Origin: Symsagittifera roscoffensis
Taxonomy: Eukaryota > Xenacoelomorpha > Acoela > Convolutidae
Direction of reading: 5' to 3'
Assembly: GCF_963678635.1 (NCBI RefSeq)
Contig: NC_087065.1
Location: 21,641,480 to 21,705,479, forward strand
Length of the DNA: 64,000 bases
Within the stretch, counting starts at the first letter, position 1. Each line of letters opens with the position of its first letter. Under the pieces are notes generated by a model. It worked only from the letters and a program-made list of their open reading frames with translations, was not told where the DNA came from and made no database searches. This document shows, piece by piece, positions 34,790 through 45,510 of this stretch. The position numbers and the translations under genes were made by a program.

Positions 34790-35490
34790 AAGCTATGAAG
34801 CTAATTGGGAAAGAAAATTTTAAAAAATTTCAAGGTTTATCCCGGAGCAAATCGGTTCGCAAACGCTTTAAGTTAATCGAAGCAAGCTATTCAAGATATG
34901 AAACTTCGAAACATTTCAAGTTATTTCATAGATCTAATTGGTTGGCAAAATTTTTGTTTTTCTAAGGCAAGCTAAGGCAAATTTCTAAGGCAAATTTTTC
35001 ATATTGTTTCTTAATTCAAATTGGTTCGCGAAAACAAAAATTTTTCTAAGCAAGCTAATTAAGCTTTGAATCTTTGAATTATTTCAAACTATTTCATAGA
35101 CCGAATCCTTTTGCGAAGAGCTTAATTTGTTCTAAGCAACTTATTAAGACTCTGAAACATTGAAATATTTCAAATTATTTTAAAGGCCAAATCGGTTTGC
35201 AAAAAACTTGCTTAGAAAAGGTTTCGAATAGTTTTGCTCGATGAAATTTGAGCTTTTTTGCAAAACGATTCGGTCTTTGAATTCTACGAAATAGCTTGAA
35301 ATATTTCAAAAGCTTTTCTGAGCACGTTATTCATGCGATGAAGTTTCGAAATGAGTCAAGTTGTTTCTTAGAAAAAACCAATTTTCAAGAAATTTTACGT
35401 TTTTCAAGCGAGCTATTGATGCTATGAAACTTTGTTTAATTTCAAGATTTTTCATAGCGCAGATCGGTTAGCAGAAAACTAGTTTTTCTT
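34790..35490. repeat. Degenerate array of TATGAAACTTCGAAAC-type units
   Basis: Units of roughly 75-165 bp recur with the order AAGC(A/G)AGCTATT, ATGAAACTT(C/T)GAAA, ATTTCAAGTTATTTCATAG and AATCGGTT(C/T)GCAAAA. Clear starts are near 34,885, 35,055, 35,130, 35,325 and 35,405, and one unit (about 35,225-35,310) is inverted. No coding. Confidence 0.55.
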
Positions 35491-35785
35491 CAAAGTTGTT
35501 GCTGTTTTTAGTTGGTTGATTTCAGAATGGACAGGCACTGTCTAGCTTCGAAAATGATTGCAGTTCATCTTGTCTAAAGAATTGAACTTTGTCAAAAAAA
35601 ATTACAAATTACTAAGAGACTTAATAAATTTTAAAAATTCTGGAATATTCTTGAACTTTTCTTAAACATTAAGCCTAAGGTACTTTTTAAAGGTTGCATT
35701 CGATAGAGCTAAAACTTTGCGTTTAGTAAAACATTGCGTCTATAGCGCATTCCGGTTTTCATTTATCGTATAAGGTTGATCAATC

Positions 35786-35875
35786 CGATGAAAGACATTC
35801 AGTAAAACATCATGGTCGATTCAGCCAAAAGTTTCTTTCAAATCTATCATTGTGCACTGGTTTAAATCAGATTGA
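35786..35875. repeat. Direct repeat, second copy of 34,630-34,745
   Basis: GAAAGACATTCAGTAAAACATC, then TTTCAAATCTATCATTGTGC and ACTGGTTTAAA follow the same order as the first copy. Confidence 0.65.
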
Positions 35876-35952
35876 TCAGCCCGATGAAACTTACTTTACC
35901 CAATGAGTGATTTGATAGCATCTTTATGTATACGCGTTGATCTAACTCTAAA

Positions 35953-36276
35953 TTGATTTTTACAGAACTTTTTTTCTCAAAAAAAGCTTGTCAGCCTGAT
36001 GAAAATGAGTTTTTCGAAACATTCAGAGAAGAACTTTGCTTTAAACTTACAGAATCAGTTTTGCTACCTTCTTTAGTCATGGGTACTACCTCGGAAATTT
36101 TCAAGACATCCAAGAAAATGTGGCGATTGAAATATTTTTTAAAAAGGGCTGTCAACAACTCAGATAAAAGATCTCCTTTTTTACTACTTATTATGTCTTT
36201 GAAAAATTTGAGAAATATCTTTTGTTTTTTTTTGACAAAACGTCCTATTTTTTTGAACTTGAGTTTTTTTTCTTGA
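35953..36276 (+). CDS. Doubtful ORF or exon, unknown
   Basis: Up to 107 codons; a TTTTTACAG acceptor-like site lies just inside the frame. The middle (PDENEFFETFREELCFKLTE, SVLLPSLVMGTTSEIFKTSK) has a fairly balanced composition for this region; the tail is Phe-rich and looks non-coding. No family recognised. It could be an exon of an unseen gene or a relic. Confidence 0.2.
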   Translation: MIFTELFFSKKACQPDENEFFETFREELCFKLTESVLLPSLVMGTTSEIFKTSKKMWRLKYFLKRAVNNSDKRSPFLLLIMSLKNLRNIFCFFLTKRPIFLNLSFFS

Positions 36277-36289
36277 AAACTGATTGCAC

Positions 36290-37740
36290 TTGATGCTTTT
36301 TAGAAGTTTGGCTGTACCGATTCCTATGAACTGGTTTAAAATTTATTTTCGCAACGTTTTTGATTTTGTCATCAATCCAAATTTTTTGCACTTATAACAA
36401 ACAGCAAAAGAAACGGTTTCAATTAATATATTGCTTCAACTGCTAAAAATTTATTTTTGCCAAAAAGTAAAGGTGACATAGCTCTTCGCATAACTGGTCG
36501 TTTTTGTCCCGATTGAAATTGTACAGAAGACTGTAAAACTAACCAAAGAAACCAGCCCCAAACAATTGGGTCTTAATTTGATCGGCATATAATAGCAGTA
36601 TTCGAGCCTTCCAAATAGTTTGAAACAACGTCAGCATGCCTTCAGATCCAGATGGCCATCAATGACTTAGCGAAGGTCGGACTCAAAATGAAATGTTTCA
36701 CGATAATTTATTTCACAGCAAATTGATTTTAATAAAGTTACAGGAAAATTAAACTTGACTAACGTCAGAACGTGAGTCAATTTCATATTAGACAAACAAT
36801 TTTAGCTTTTTGGACGATTCTCTCCGAAGACACTAATGTCCTCAGACAAATTTCCCAGTATTGATATCTCATACTAATTTGACACTTCAGATTCTACTAC
36901 AGCAGTGCTTTTCAAAAAATTTTTGATATTGCAAAAAATTGCAATAATCCATTTGCAATACCTTATTTCCAATGATTTTTTGGACAAAAGTTTTGCAATT
37001 AATTGCAACGTATTGAACTATTGCGCAAGTCATGAATTACTATTACTCATATAGTAGCCCAAGGTTTTGCTTGCTTTCCAAATTCAGAAAAGTAGCCTTT
37101 TCTCAACTTCAATATTGACTTTTGGGACATTTACCTTTTGCCTGCATTGATAATCGACAGATTAAGTTGTTGTATATCCCCCATACGTTCATCAAAAATA
37201 ACGTCAAATTCAACTTCACTGAAAAAAGTTGAAAACTTTGCAATAATTCCTTCCTGCTAACAGTATTTTGCAATAAGTTTTTTTTTGTTTCAAAAAGTGA
37301 GCAATGCTATTGCAAAACTATTTTGAATGGCCCTGAACTACAAAGTTGATATCAATAAAAAAGCATTTATTCGATAAAAATGAGCGTGTTTGTGTGTTGG
37401 GATAGTCAGAATAAATCATCTGCAGTAATTAAGCTTACTTCAATCTAAAAAAAAACCCTGAAAATAGTCAATGTAACAATTGAATTAGAAAAAGTAATTC
37501 TTCCGTAAATAAATTCTCTATACGATAAATTTCGGCTTTTTCGGTTTTTCAGCAATCATAAAATCAACAAAATTTGTCCTATGCTCAAGGTAAGCTCTCA
37601 AAACACTGGTTTTTGTCCTTGAGTCAAACTGCTTTTTTAGAGGTCAGACTTAATCAAGTCTGAACCGAATTAGAGACAAAAAACAGTTAAAAACTGTCAA
37701 ATGGGCATACGGCCCCTCGGGCTCACACGTACAAAGTTCA
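36290..37740. other. No gene seen
   Basis: AT-rich DNA. Around 36,915-37,320 the word TTGCAAT(A/T) recurs in a loose, irregular way. No ORF, RNA or element end that I can support. Confidence 0.35.
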
Positions 37741-37744
37741 GGGT

Positions 37745-37828
37745 CTGGGGGGATTCGAACCCTGACAACCTGCAGTTTGGCCGTTGTCATATACGTTAGG
37801 CTATAGTCCCGTTATCTATAAGCCTTTT
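37745..37828 (-). repeat. tRNA-like segment with exact B box
   Basis: Minus strand: GGGACTATAGCCTAACG (A-box-like), a GACAAC..GTTGTC stem enclosing GGCCAAACTGCAG, then CAGGGTTCGAATCCCCCC with GGTTCGAATCC, the exact polymerase III B-box consensus, and a 3' AGACCC that could pair with the 5' GGGACT. The anticodon loop is too long for a functional tRNA, so a SINE head or tRNA pseudogene is likely. Confidence 0.5.
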
Positions 37829-37837
37829 CACTACTTT

Positions 37838-38425
37838 TTATTTTTGCGCTAAAACATCCTCCACTCTCAAAGACGGAAGAACTGGCGCAATCTGAACGGT
37901 CAATCGGGTAAGCTCGCTCGTGGTTGTCTTAATGAGGGCGGAACGTTTGCATCCTTCCGTATTGTAGTTAATCTTAACGATACGAGCGAGAGGGTAATAT
38001 CTTCGCGGGATGTCGTGCATAATCACCCATACGAGAACACCCGTTTGGAGAACAACGTCAGATTGGTAGTTCCACTGCGCACGCTTGTTCAGTAAAGAGA
38101 CATATTCACGTAGCCAACGAGACCATATAGCGTCCACGTACGACTGCGCTCGTATGTGTATCTTTTCTACTGATTGAAATATTATCCAGGAGATAGCGAA
38201 GGAAAGCTTGTGGCATACTGCCCACGCAAAAAAAGGTTGGGGTTAACGCTTCTTATATGCGCGAAACGGTACTTACCGGAGTGATCGGCCTTGCATTCCA
38301 ATCCTGCTCCACTAAGCAGAGTTGTGTTTCTAATACTTCTCCTGTTACTTGCCTACTGCCTAGTATATCGTGGAGCACATGTTTAAAGCTACAGACGAGA
38401 CTTGGATTCATGGATTTCTTTTTGT
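37838..38425 (-). pseudogene. BEL/Pao-type integrase C-terminus, decayed
   Basis: Minus-strand frames give, in order, HDILGSRQVTGEVLETQLC, LVEQDWNARPITPVS (the integrase NxRPLTP block), EALTPTFFCVGS (the LTPxhFLxG block) and, after a frameshift, WSRWLREYVSLLNKRAQW with GVLVWVIMHDIPRRYYPLAR and the R..v.t..g...R end. That is the usual end of a BEL/Pao pol (integrase core end plus the DUF5641-type domain). Stops and at least one frameshift make it inactive. Confidence 0.75.
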
Positions 38426-39204
38426 TTGAGGGAGGTTGAAGCTTTATAATTGCGTCGATGCGATATTTTACTGGAGTGATTGTATTATCTTCAATAATAT
38501 ATCCAAGGAACTTTACACGAGAGAAAAAAATGTGATTTGTCCGGAGCTGCTTTCATGTTTTCTTTAAAAATATTTGGTGGTATTTATCTAACACAATAAA
38601 CCTTTCGTTTTTTGTTTGTGATTGCATGAAATCATAGTCTTAATATGTTATGACGTTTTTTTTGAGAATGAGTGGCCGGAAAACTTTACTCATAAATGAT
38701 GAGAATGCTGCTGGTCCTGGGGAAACTCCATAGAAAAGTCTAATAAATTCGTACTGCTGATTTCCAATAACCAATTGTGTTCAGCGTCGTGATTGTTCAT
38801 CTAGTGGCATTTGATTGTACGCACTGTTAATGTCAGCTGTTGTAAAGTATTTTCCGTTTATTTTTGTGAGAATTACTTGAATTGGTTCTATGGGCCGGTT
38901 AAATTTAGATTCATCAATGAGGGAATTGAGGTATATTGCGTCTAAAACATTTTTGTTATGATTCTCCTTTAGCTAAAATATTAACGGGTTTTATTAATGT
39001 ATTTCCTTTGGGTTGTTCTTCTTCATTTACTGGAGAAATGATTTCGTATTGCTCTAATATGTCCAGTAATCTTTTGACTTTATCTTGTAAGTGAATTGGA
39101 ACTTTACTTGCTCGTTGTTTTTTGAAAATTGCGTCAGGTTTAAGTGGTAGGTGTAGTGATGAATTTACTTTTCCAACATCGAATTTAGATGTAGCGTAAA
39201 CCAT
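38426..39204 (-). pseudogene. Ty3/gypsy-type reverse transcriptase, decayed
   Basis: From 39,204 downward: LPLKPDAIFKKQRASKVPIH, KVKRLLDILEQYEIISPVNE (the typical RT entry). After a frameshift come YFTTADINSAYNQMPLDEQS, FYGVSPGPAAFSSFMS, ITY.DYDFM (worn YxDD) and FLGYIIEDNTITPVKYRIDA. The frame continues IIKLQPPSNKKKS straight into the BEL/Pao-type sequence at about 38,425, without RNase H or gypsy integrase. Confidence 0.7.
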
Positions 39205-39227
39205 TGGTTATTTAAGTAGTAGTTCTG

Positions 39228-40210
39228 CTAGTTGTTCAAATTCTTTTTGTGTAATTTGAGAGTATTGAAAGTTGAACCTTGTAAGGAACTTTTTTTGTTA
39301 AGTGGTATATTTTGATATCTGAAATGTTGGTTTAAAATAAGATAATTTTGTAAAACAGTCTGTGTTGCGTTTTTTTCACTTATTATATTATTATTTGATA
39401 GTTCTTCATTAAGAGTTGTTGATTTGCTTATAACAAAAAATTTCAAGATATTATTCACTGTATATGCTATTTCTGTTGTGGGAGAAATTATTGCATTTGT
39501 TTCACAATAACCTAAAAGTCCTAGAGGTAATGTCATTTTATATACAGAGTTATTGTTTACTTGTAATGAAATTATATCTGAGTTTGTGTTTTTTGTGTAT
39601 TTGATTGATGATATTGTTACTTGGAAAAATTTACTAGTTGCCTTGAATTCAAGGTCTGACATATATAGTCGTTGTTAGTTTTGCTTCATGTTGTATTGGT
39701 GGATTTGCCTGATTGAAATTTTATATACATATCCTGCTAGTGGTTTCAGGTGTTTTCGTTCTTGGTTATATGTAGGATAAATTTGAAGAAAATTGGTGAT
39801 TGTTAATTTAATCTATGAAAGAATGTAAGCGATGTGTTTTTCATTCTTGTATATTTATCTTTTTTAGGTATTTTGCTGTATAGTATATTTAAAGTGGCAA
39901 AATGTTTAGTAATAAATGCTATTCCAACGATATTGTGTTTTATATCTGTGATATGAAATGTTTGTTTGAAACGTTTAGTTAAAAGTTTATTCTGTTCCAT
40001 TGTTCGAGTGGGAACAAGGAATAATTGAATTTTTTCATATCTTGTTAAACTTAACCCTTGTGCGGTAGCTAATTTGCTTGAGGTCTGTGAAGGTATTAAT
40101 TTTAGATGTAAAGTCTGAATCTATTAAAAAATCAATTTCGAGTTCTGGTGATTGAAAACCTTTGCTCTTTGGGCTTTCTAAGAGAAGTGGAATTGTGCAA
40201 ATTTTTTCCT
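39228..40210 (-). pseudogene. Retroelement protease region and linker, decayed
   Basis: At about 40,190-40,090 the frame reads LELEIDFLIDSDFTSKIN-like sequence, with DSD where aspartic proteases of retroelements have DSG or DTG. It continues SSKLATAQGLSLTRYEKIQL and, at 40,000-39,803, HITDIKHNIVGIAFITKHFA, the position of the ILGxDFL protease flap/end block. The frame 39,662-39,228 (145 codons) would be the spacer before RT. Several stops separate the pieces. Confidence 0.5.
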
Positions 40211-40544
40211 TTGGTAGTTGTATTTTAATTGTTGTATATTGATATATATTATTTGTACTTGAACTTTCTCTCAGTGCTTCTTCGGTATAATCTGTTATGT
40301 TTTGAGTAATATCGGGATTTTGAAAATGATTATTTTTGTTTTGTTAACAATTCGATTCTATTGATATTCTGTATTCATTTTCAATTTGAAGCATGTTTTT
40401 TGAAAGCCTATTTTCTGTTTCGCTCTCATAATCTGTGGATTCACAATTTATCTGGTTTAGTTGTAATTCTGAAATTTCTTTGTTATGAAAACCGGAAGAT
40501 TCTGATTGGGTTTCTTCAGTTGATTGTACTTGGTTGATTTGTTT

Positions 40545-41060
40545 TTAATGTTTAGGTGTGCTACTTCTATAGTTTTGTTTTGAATTTTGATATTGTGTAT
40601 TTTTTCTATGTGGTGACTGAGAACAATTTTTTTGTCGATTTGAGTAGTTAGAACTTTGATTATAGGAATTGTTACGTGATCTATTGTGATAATTATTATA
40701 GTTTGATTTATTGTTTGAAAAATTTCGTGATTTATTATCTGGGTATTGTATATTCCTACTGTTTGAGTAGTTTCTGTTTTGATTATATGAGGAGTTTCTA
40801 GAACGGTCGTTTGAATAATAGCTATTTCGGGAGTTTGAATGGGAACGACCTCTTTTGTAATTGGTGTAATTACTTTTGTTTGAGTTTGATTTTGAAAATT
40901 TATTTTGATATTGATTGTTTCGACTGTTTGATCGACTTCCGCGGTAGCTTTTCCTGAAAAATGATTGTTTTGTAGAGGTATTACAGTTATCGGGAATTGG
41001 TTTTCCCGAACTATTATTATTATGAATGTTTCTGTTTTGGTAAATTTTGTCTTTTTTCAT
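40545..41060 (-). pseudogene. Gag C-terminal Arg/Asn/Ser/Tyr-rich region
   Basis: 171-codon frame dominated by repeats such as SRNNSYNQ, NYSNSRN and RGRSHSNSRN, ending SPHRKNTQYQNSK. A basic, low-complexity nucleic-acid-binding tail of a gag protein is the likely origin, given gag upstream and protease downstream. No intact CCHC zinc knuckle is visible in this frame. Confidence 0.55.
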
Positions 41061-41239
41061 GTATTGATAAAATGATTTATTTGTTGTTTTTGTCTACATA
41101 CACCAATAATATGTCTTTATCTACTGCAATAGTTTTTGAATGAAGGTTTATCTTTAAAATTTGGATTTTTCTCGTAGATATTAAAATTTTGAGTAACTTT
41201 TTCAGCTAGTTCAGTGTCAGAGTCATGAATGTTATTTAT

Positions 41240-41848
41240 TTATAAAGTAGGTGTATGGATGTTGTTTACATATTGTAATTTGAAACTTTCTCTCTCTTCC
41301 CGTTTCATAGTGATTTTAGCTTGTTCTTGTTTATCTACTAGTTTTCGGAAGTCTATATCGGGTTCCCCAAAATGAAGGTGGATGCGATGCTCTTTTTTTA
41401 TCGCTATTTTCCGTAATTGTGGTGTAAGAGTCATCATTAAAATTTTTGTCATTTTTGTGTTTTTATAGGAAAGCGTATTAAGAGAATATGCTTTTCTTAC
41501 TATTGTTCCAACTCTTACTGCAAAATTTTTAATAATTTCATTAGAGATTCTACGAGTTTTATTGCATAGAACTCCTTGATGTTGTTTGTTTCTTTCAGAG
41601 TCGAACAATTTTGAAAAATCTTGTGTGAATCTTTTCCAATCTGATTTATTATCGATAGGTAAAACTCAAAACCATTTTTGGAATACGCCATCAAGTGTGG
41701 TTTGGATTAGAGCTGTGCATCTGTGGATATAATTTCGATGAAGTGGCGTACTTACTGGTTCAGGTCGTATATTTAAAAATAAATTGGCTGTGAGTGTGTT
41801 TAAATAATCTTCTACTGAGTATTCAGGATCTGTTCCTGTGAATACCAT
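41240..41848 (-). pseudogene. Retrotransposon gag (capsid) remnant
   Basis: Two frames: FTGTDPEYSVEDYLNTLTAN with ALIQTTLDGVFQKWF (41,848-41,666; the typical gag start leading to L.G.a..W), and MFDSERNKQHQGVL, LMMTLTPQLRKIA, EPDIDFRKLVDKQEQAKITM (41,608-41,240). A stop lies between them. It belongs to the retrotrans_gag type of Ty3/gypsy elements. Confidence 0.65.
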
Positions 41849-41899
41849 TAGTGGTTTGTTTGAAGATAGAGAAGATCAACACATAAGTTATGCATTCAT

Positions 41900-44066
41900 A
41901 GTAATCTGTAGTGATTATGCGACTTTTGGTATTTGAGAAAATTTGCAAGTTGTGTTCATGTTATTTCAAGTAGTTGTAAATAATATGGCAATGTAATTTC
42001 TTTTTGCTTTTGAGTTGGTTGATAACTTTGTGTATTTATAGAATTTTATGATTGAAAATATTGTTATATGACGTTGGGTTAAGTTTTATTCGTTGTGTTT
42101 GTTCGTTTCGTGTATCTGCTTCAAAAAGATCTGGTTGATAAATAGGAACTGGTTGATCAATGTTCCAGTTATTGTTCTGTTGATTTGTATTGACTCGTTA
42201 TTGATTTTGACTATAGTATTCTTCATCTTCTGAGAAAAGTGGTTGCTTCCTTGTATGGTGTTTATTTGTCATGTTTTTATTTTGCTGAAAAAATGGATAA
42301 TTTTTGCTACGGTCGAATGTAGCTTGTGGTTGATTGTTAAAAAAACTGATTTTGCTGTTTTGGATTTCGCAAAAAAAATTATAGTTATGATCTCAGAAGT
42401 TGTTTCTATTAGACGTCTTTTGTTTTTTTGTTTGCTTTGATGTCGTTACTGGTTTAATCGTTTGATAATCCATTTGTGAATATTTTGGAATAACGAAAGG
42501 TTTTACCGTGGATTGTATAGTTGTTTGCGGAAAGGCTGTATTTTTATTTTTTGAATTGTACGTGTAGGACGAATGGGGGAAATGCTTTGTTGCGTTGTTG
42601 CTGGTATTGTTTCGACTATTTCTTCATTAACGAAATGTGATGGAGTTTAAATATTTTGTTGGGTAAAATTTTTTGTTCTATTTAAATTTTCTTTTGTTTT
42701 AATGAATGTAGAATTTCCTGTTCTATCAGTGAACAGTGCCTTATAATTTAAAGGTGTTGCATGAAAATTAAGTGGAGTTATTCTAACGTAATCTTTATTG
42801 ATGGAAATGGTGGTGATTGGTTGATTTGATATATCAGTTGGTATTTTAATAAATAATGGATGAGACCAATCAAGGTCCAAATTATAATCTGTTTCATCTG
42901 CTTATACAGTTTAATCATCTGAATTTTGTGATCGAAAACTTTTTCTTGATAGTGCTATGAGATCAATGTTATGGAAAAAATAATCAATTATAAACCATGC
43001 TAATATCTTTTGTAGATCATGTTCAACATTTTGTGATTTTTTTACCAGTGAGGTTTTCACGGATTGTGTTTAAAAATTTTGAGAAAATACAGATTTCCTG
43101 TCCTACAGTTGAATGTCGGTATGTTTGAGTTGGTGACTCACTTTGTGTTTCTTTCAATTCTAGTATGGATGGATAGCTATAGACGATTGAAAAAACGTCG
43201 TTTGTGAATTTTGAATTTGCTCTTTGAGAACTTTGGTGTTGCTATGTAGTCTTTAAAAACTTTAGAGAATTCTATATCTATATCGTCTGTTTGTATTTGG
43301 TGTCTTAAGTGATTTGATTTTGGTGATGCAGTTTCAATTGTAAATATACCGTAGTGTGATGTGATATTACATACATCTTTGAGATAGTGGTCAAGGATTT
43401 GTCGTTTTATTCTTACTTCAGGAAATTCTCGTTTACACGGGCTATTTCCTTTTCCAAACAAGTTTAAAACTAAGTTGTAACAAAATTGTACTTGTCCTCG
43501 GGCGGGAACATTTTGTGGTTTTATGAAAAATGGAAGAATTGATTTATTGTCTAAATTTTTGTTGTAATCGATCTTGTTTCATATTGAAGAACTGTTAGTG
43601 TATAACAGTCAATATGTTTTATTGGTTGATTCCAATTATATAGACAATTTGTTTCTTGATATATGACTTTTTTATTTTACGTTTTCGTTTTATTGATGAT
43701 GGTGTTGTAGCTTCTGAGTCCAAAATATAATCGGCCGTCTATCGGGTTAATTTTATCTATTGAATCTTTTATATCTTGAAGTTCCTGTATAAGTTTGTTT
43801 CTGATTCTGAGACTGCATTTCGTCGTTTTGAAAAACGCCTCTTATTGATTTGTTCTCGTTTTGTGATGATTGTCTTTTTTCGTGTTTGTCTCTTTGACCT
43901 AATATATTCTATTGTTGGTCTGTGTGGTGTGATTACAATGTCGTATCTTTCGTTTTTATTTAAACAATTTTGTAATACGAATGTTTGTTTACTACCTGGA
44001 TTATCTCTTGACATCAGGCTTAGGATGATGGATGCACATTCGGGGTTAGAGCTTTCAATTTTGTAA
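41900..44066 (-). pseudogene. Unexplained ORF remnants upstream of gag
   Basis: Minus-strand frames at 44,014-43,769 (preceded by TVYKIESSNPECASIIL), 43,461-43,177 and 42,880-42,647 share the A-rich codon use of the gag/pol part but lie 5' of gag. Features: RSKRQTRKK and VRIKRQ, which look like basic protease sites; a Cys pair in SPCKREFP..KDVCNIT; and LDLDWSHPLFIKIPTDIS. They might be a displaced env-like gene of a neighbouring copy, or an extra ORF. I do not recognise the family. Confidence 0.4.
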
Positions 44067-44067
44067 A

Positions 44068-44101
44068 CTGTTAGTCCTTGTGGTCTAACAAGGACTAACA
44101 G
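44068..44101. repeat. Perfect 14-bp inverted repeat, 6-base loop
   Basis: CTGTTAGTCCTTGT, GGTCTA, ACAAGGACTAACAG. A perfect stem at the upstream edge of the retroelement ORFs. Confidence 0.9.
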
Positions 44102-45510
44102 CCTGGTTTTTGTGTGGTTATCTTAACCTGGGGCATAGATTGTCGTGGTTGACGGGTTGGAGAGAGAGTATATCAATTCGTGAGAATGATTTTTTACTTT
44201 CTCGTGAATAAGTTTTAATCTATGAATTACCTTCTTAATCTTAACTAGGGGTGGTGATTTGTGATCAAGGATTGGAGAATAGTAAATCAATCCACAAGGT
44301 TAATGTATAATTAGAACACAAGTTGATCGTTGGATACTATTTTATGACTTACTAATTTGTTAAAGGTTTTAGCCGGGGTCATCTAAGAGGAAGGGCTCAA
44401 GTGAAGGATGAGTAACCGAATTTCTTCACTGTTTAGCTTATTTAAAATGGTTAGTTTTTCAAAAAATTCGATTAATCCTGGGTCGTTTATAAAGGTTGGG
44501 TAGTGAATCGACGTTTGAGGTCGTTAGACACTTTCAAAATTATGGGAAGGGAAGCACAAAAAAGTTCTGATTTGATCCAAGGGAAGCCTTGACGATCAGT
44601 AATAAAATAAGTTAAATTTAGGTTTGATTTAAAATGAAAGATCCAAGGGAAGCCTTGATGATCTTTTCATGAAAGAAAAGTGGAATTTTGAAAGCAAGGA
44701 TAAGCCTTGATAAATTTTGATTTAAAAAATTTGAGTTAAGGACAATTTAAAAGTTAAGGTTTTGGTGAGATTAGTTTCTTGAATTTTTGCTGTTATGTTT
44801 TATGTGATGAAACTGGGATGAGGAAAATCAGATAATTTATAAAACTAACAATGATTTTTAACACTAACTAATATACAATAACTAGTCGTTATTGTATAGA
44901 TAGTACGTTTAGCACCAGTAAGGTTGTTGAAGAATTTTTTCTTCAAATTATTTTGATGTCAGTAAATGAAAAATTAAATTTACTGCATAAAGTACTCTAA
45001 ATATAAAAATTTGTTCCGGTTTCCGTCGTACTGTCATGTAAAAGAGTGGTCCGATTCCTGATTGTCTTTCACGCCACGATCTTGGTCTTCTTTCAATACC
45101 TGGTTTTTTTGTTTTGTTTGAAAATTTGGCGTAAATTTATTGAGACGTAGAGACATTTCTATTAAATTATCTATTCCGTCTAGCATTTTTTAATTTTGCA
45201 ATTGTCTAATTCTAAGTTCTATTTTGTAAATCTAAGTTAGCTAGGTCTTGTTCGAGACTTTTGGTCGCACCAGATGAGTTATTTCAGATAAGGTACACCG
45301 TCGGTTCGTCACGCTATCTCCTTTTCGGCTGGATAGATTCGTGCAACTTCTTAGTCTAATACCGGTCTTATATCTCCTAGTCTCACTAGGTTTAGTGTAT
45401 ACTGGTTTATGCGAGTTAGTTCTTGTAGTTTATCCAGAAGGAGAACAACTGTATTCAAAGTTTTATTCAAGTTGATCTGGTGCTGAAACTACAAGTAGTT
45501 TCAGCACTTA
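44102..45510. other. Probable 5' non-coding part of the retroelement; two more hairpins
   Basis: The T/G-rich plus strand (A/C-rich minus) continues from the coding part to about 45.4 kb, so this may be leader and LTR. No second LTR copy was found to prove it. Contains inverted repeats TATACAATAAC..GTTATTGTATA (44,872-44,898) and GTGCTGAAACTA..TAGTTTCAGCAC (45,480-45,507). On the minus strand TGGCGTGAAAGACAATC near 45,078-45,062 could be a tRNA primer site. AAGGGAAGCC(T)TGA..GATC recurs at 44,580 and 44,645. Confidence 0.4.

Noticed and set aside
37745-37828. Functional tRNA gene
   Set aside because: The B box is good, but the anticodon loop would be about 13 bases and the acceptor stem has a mismatch.
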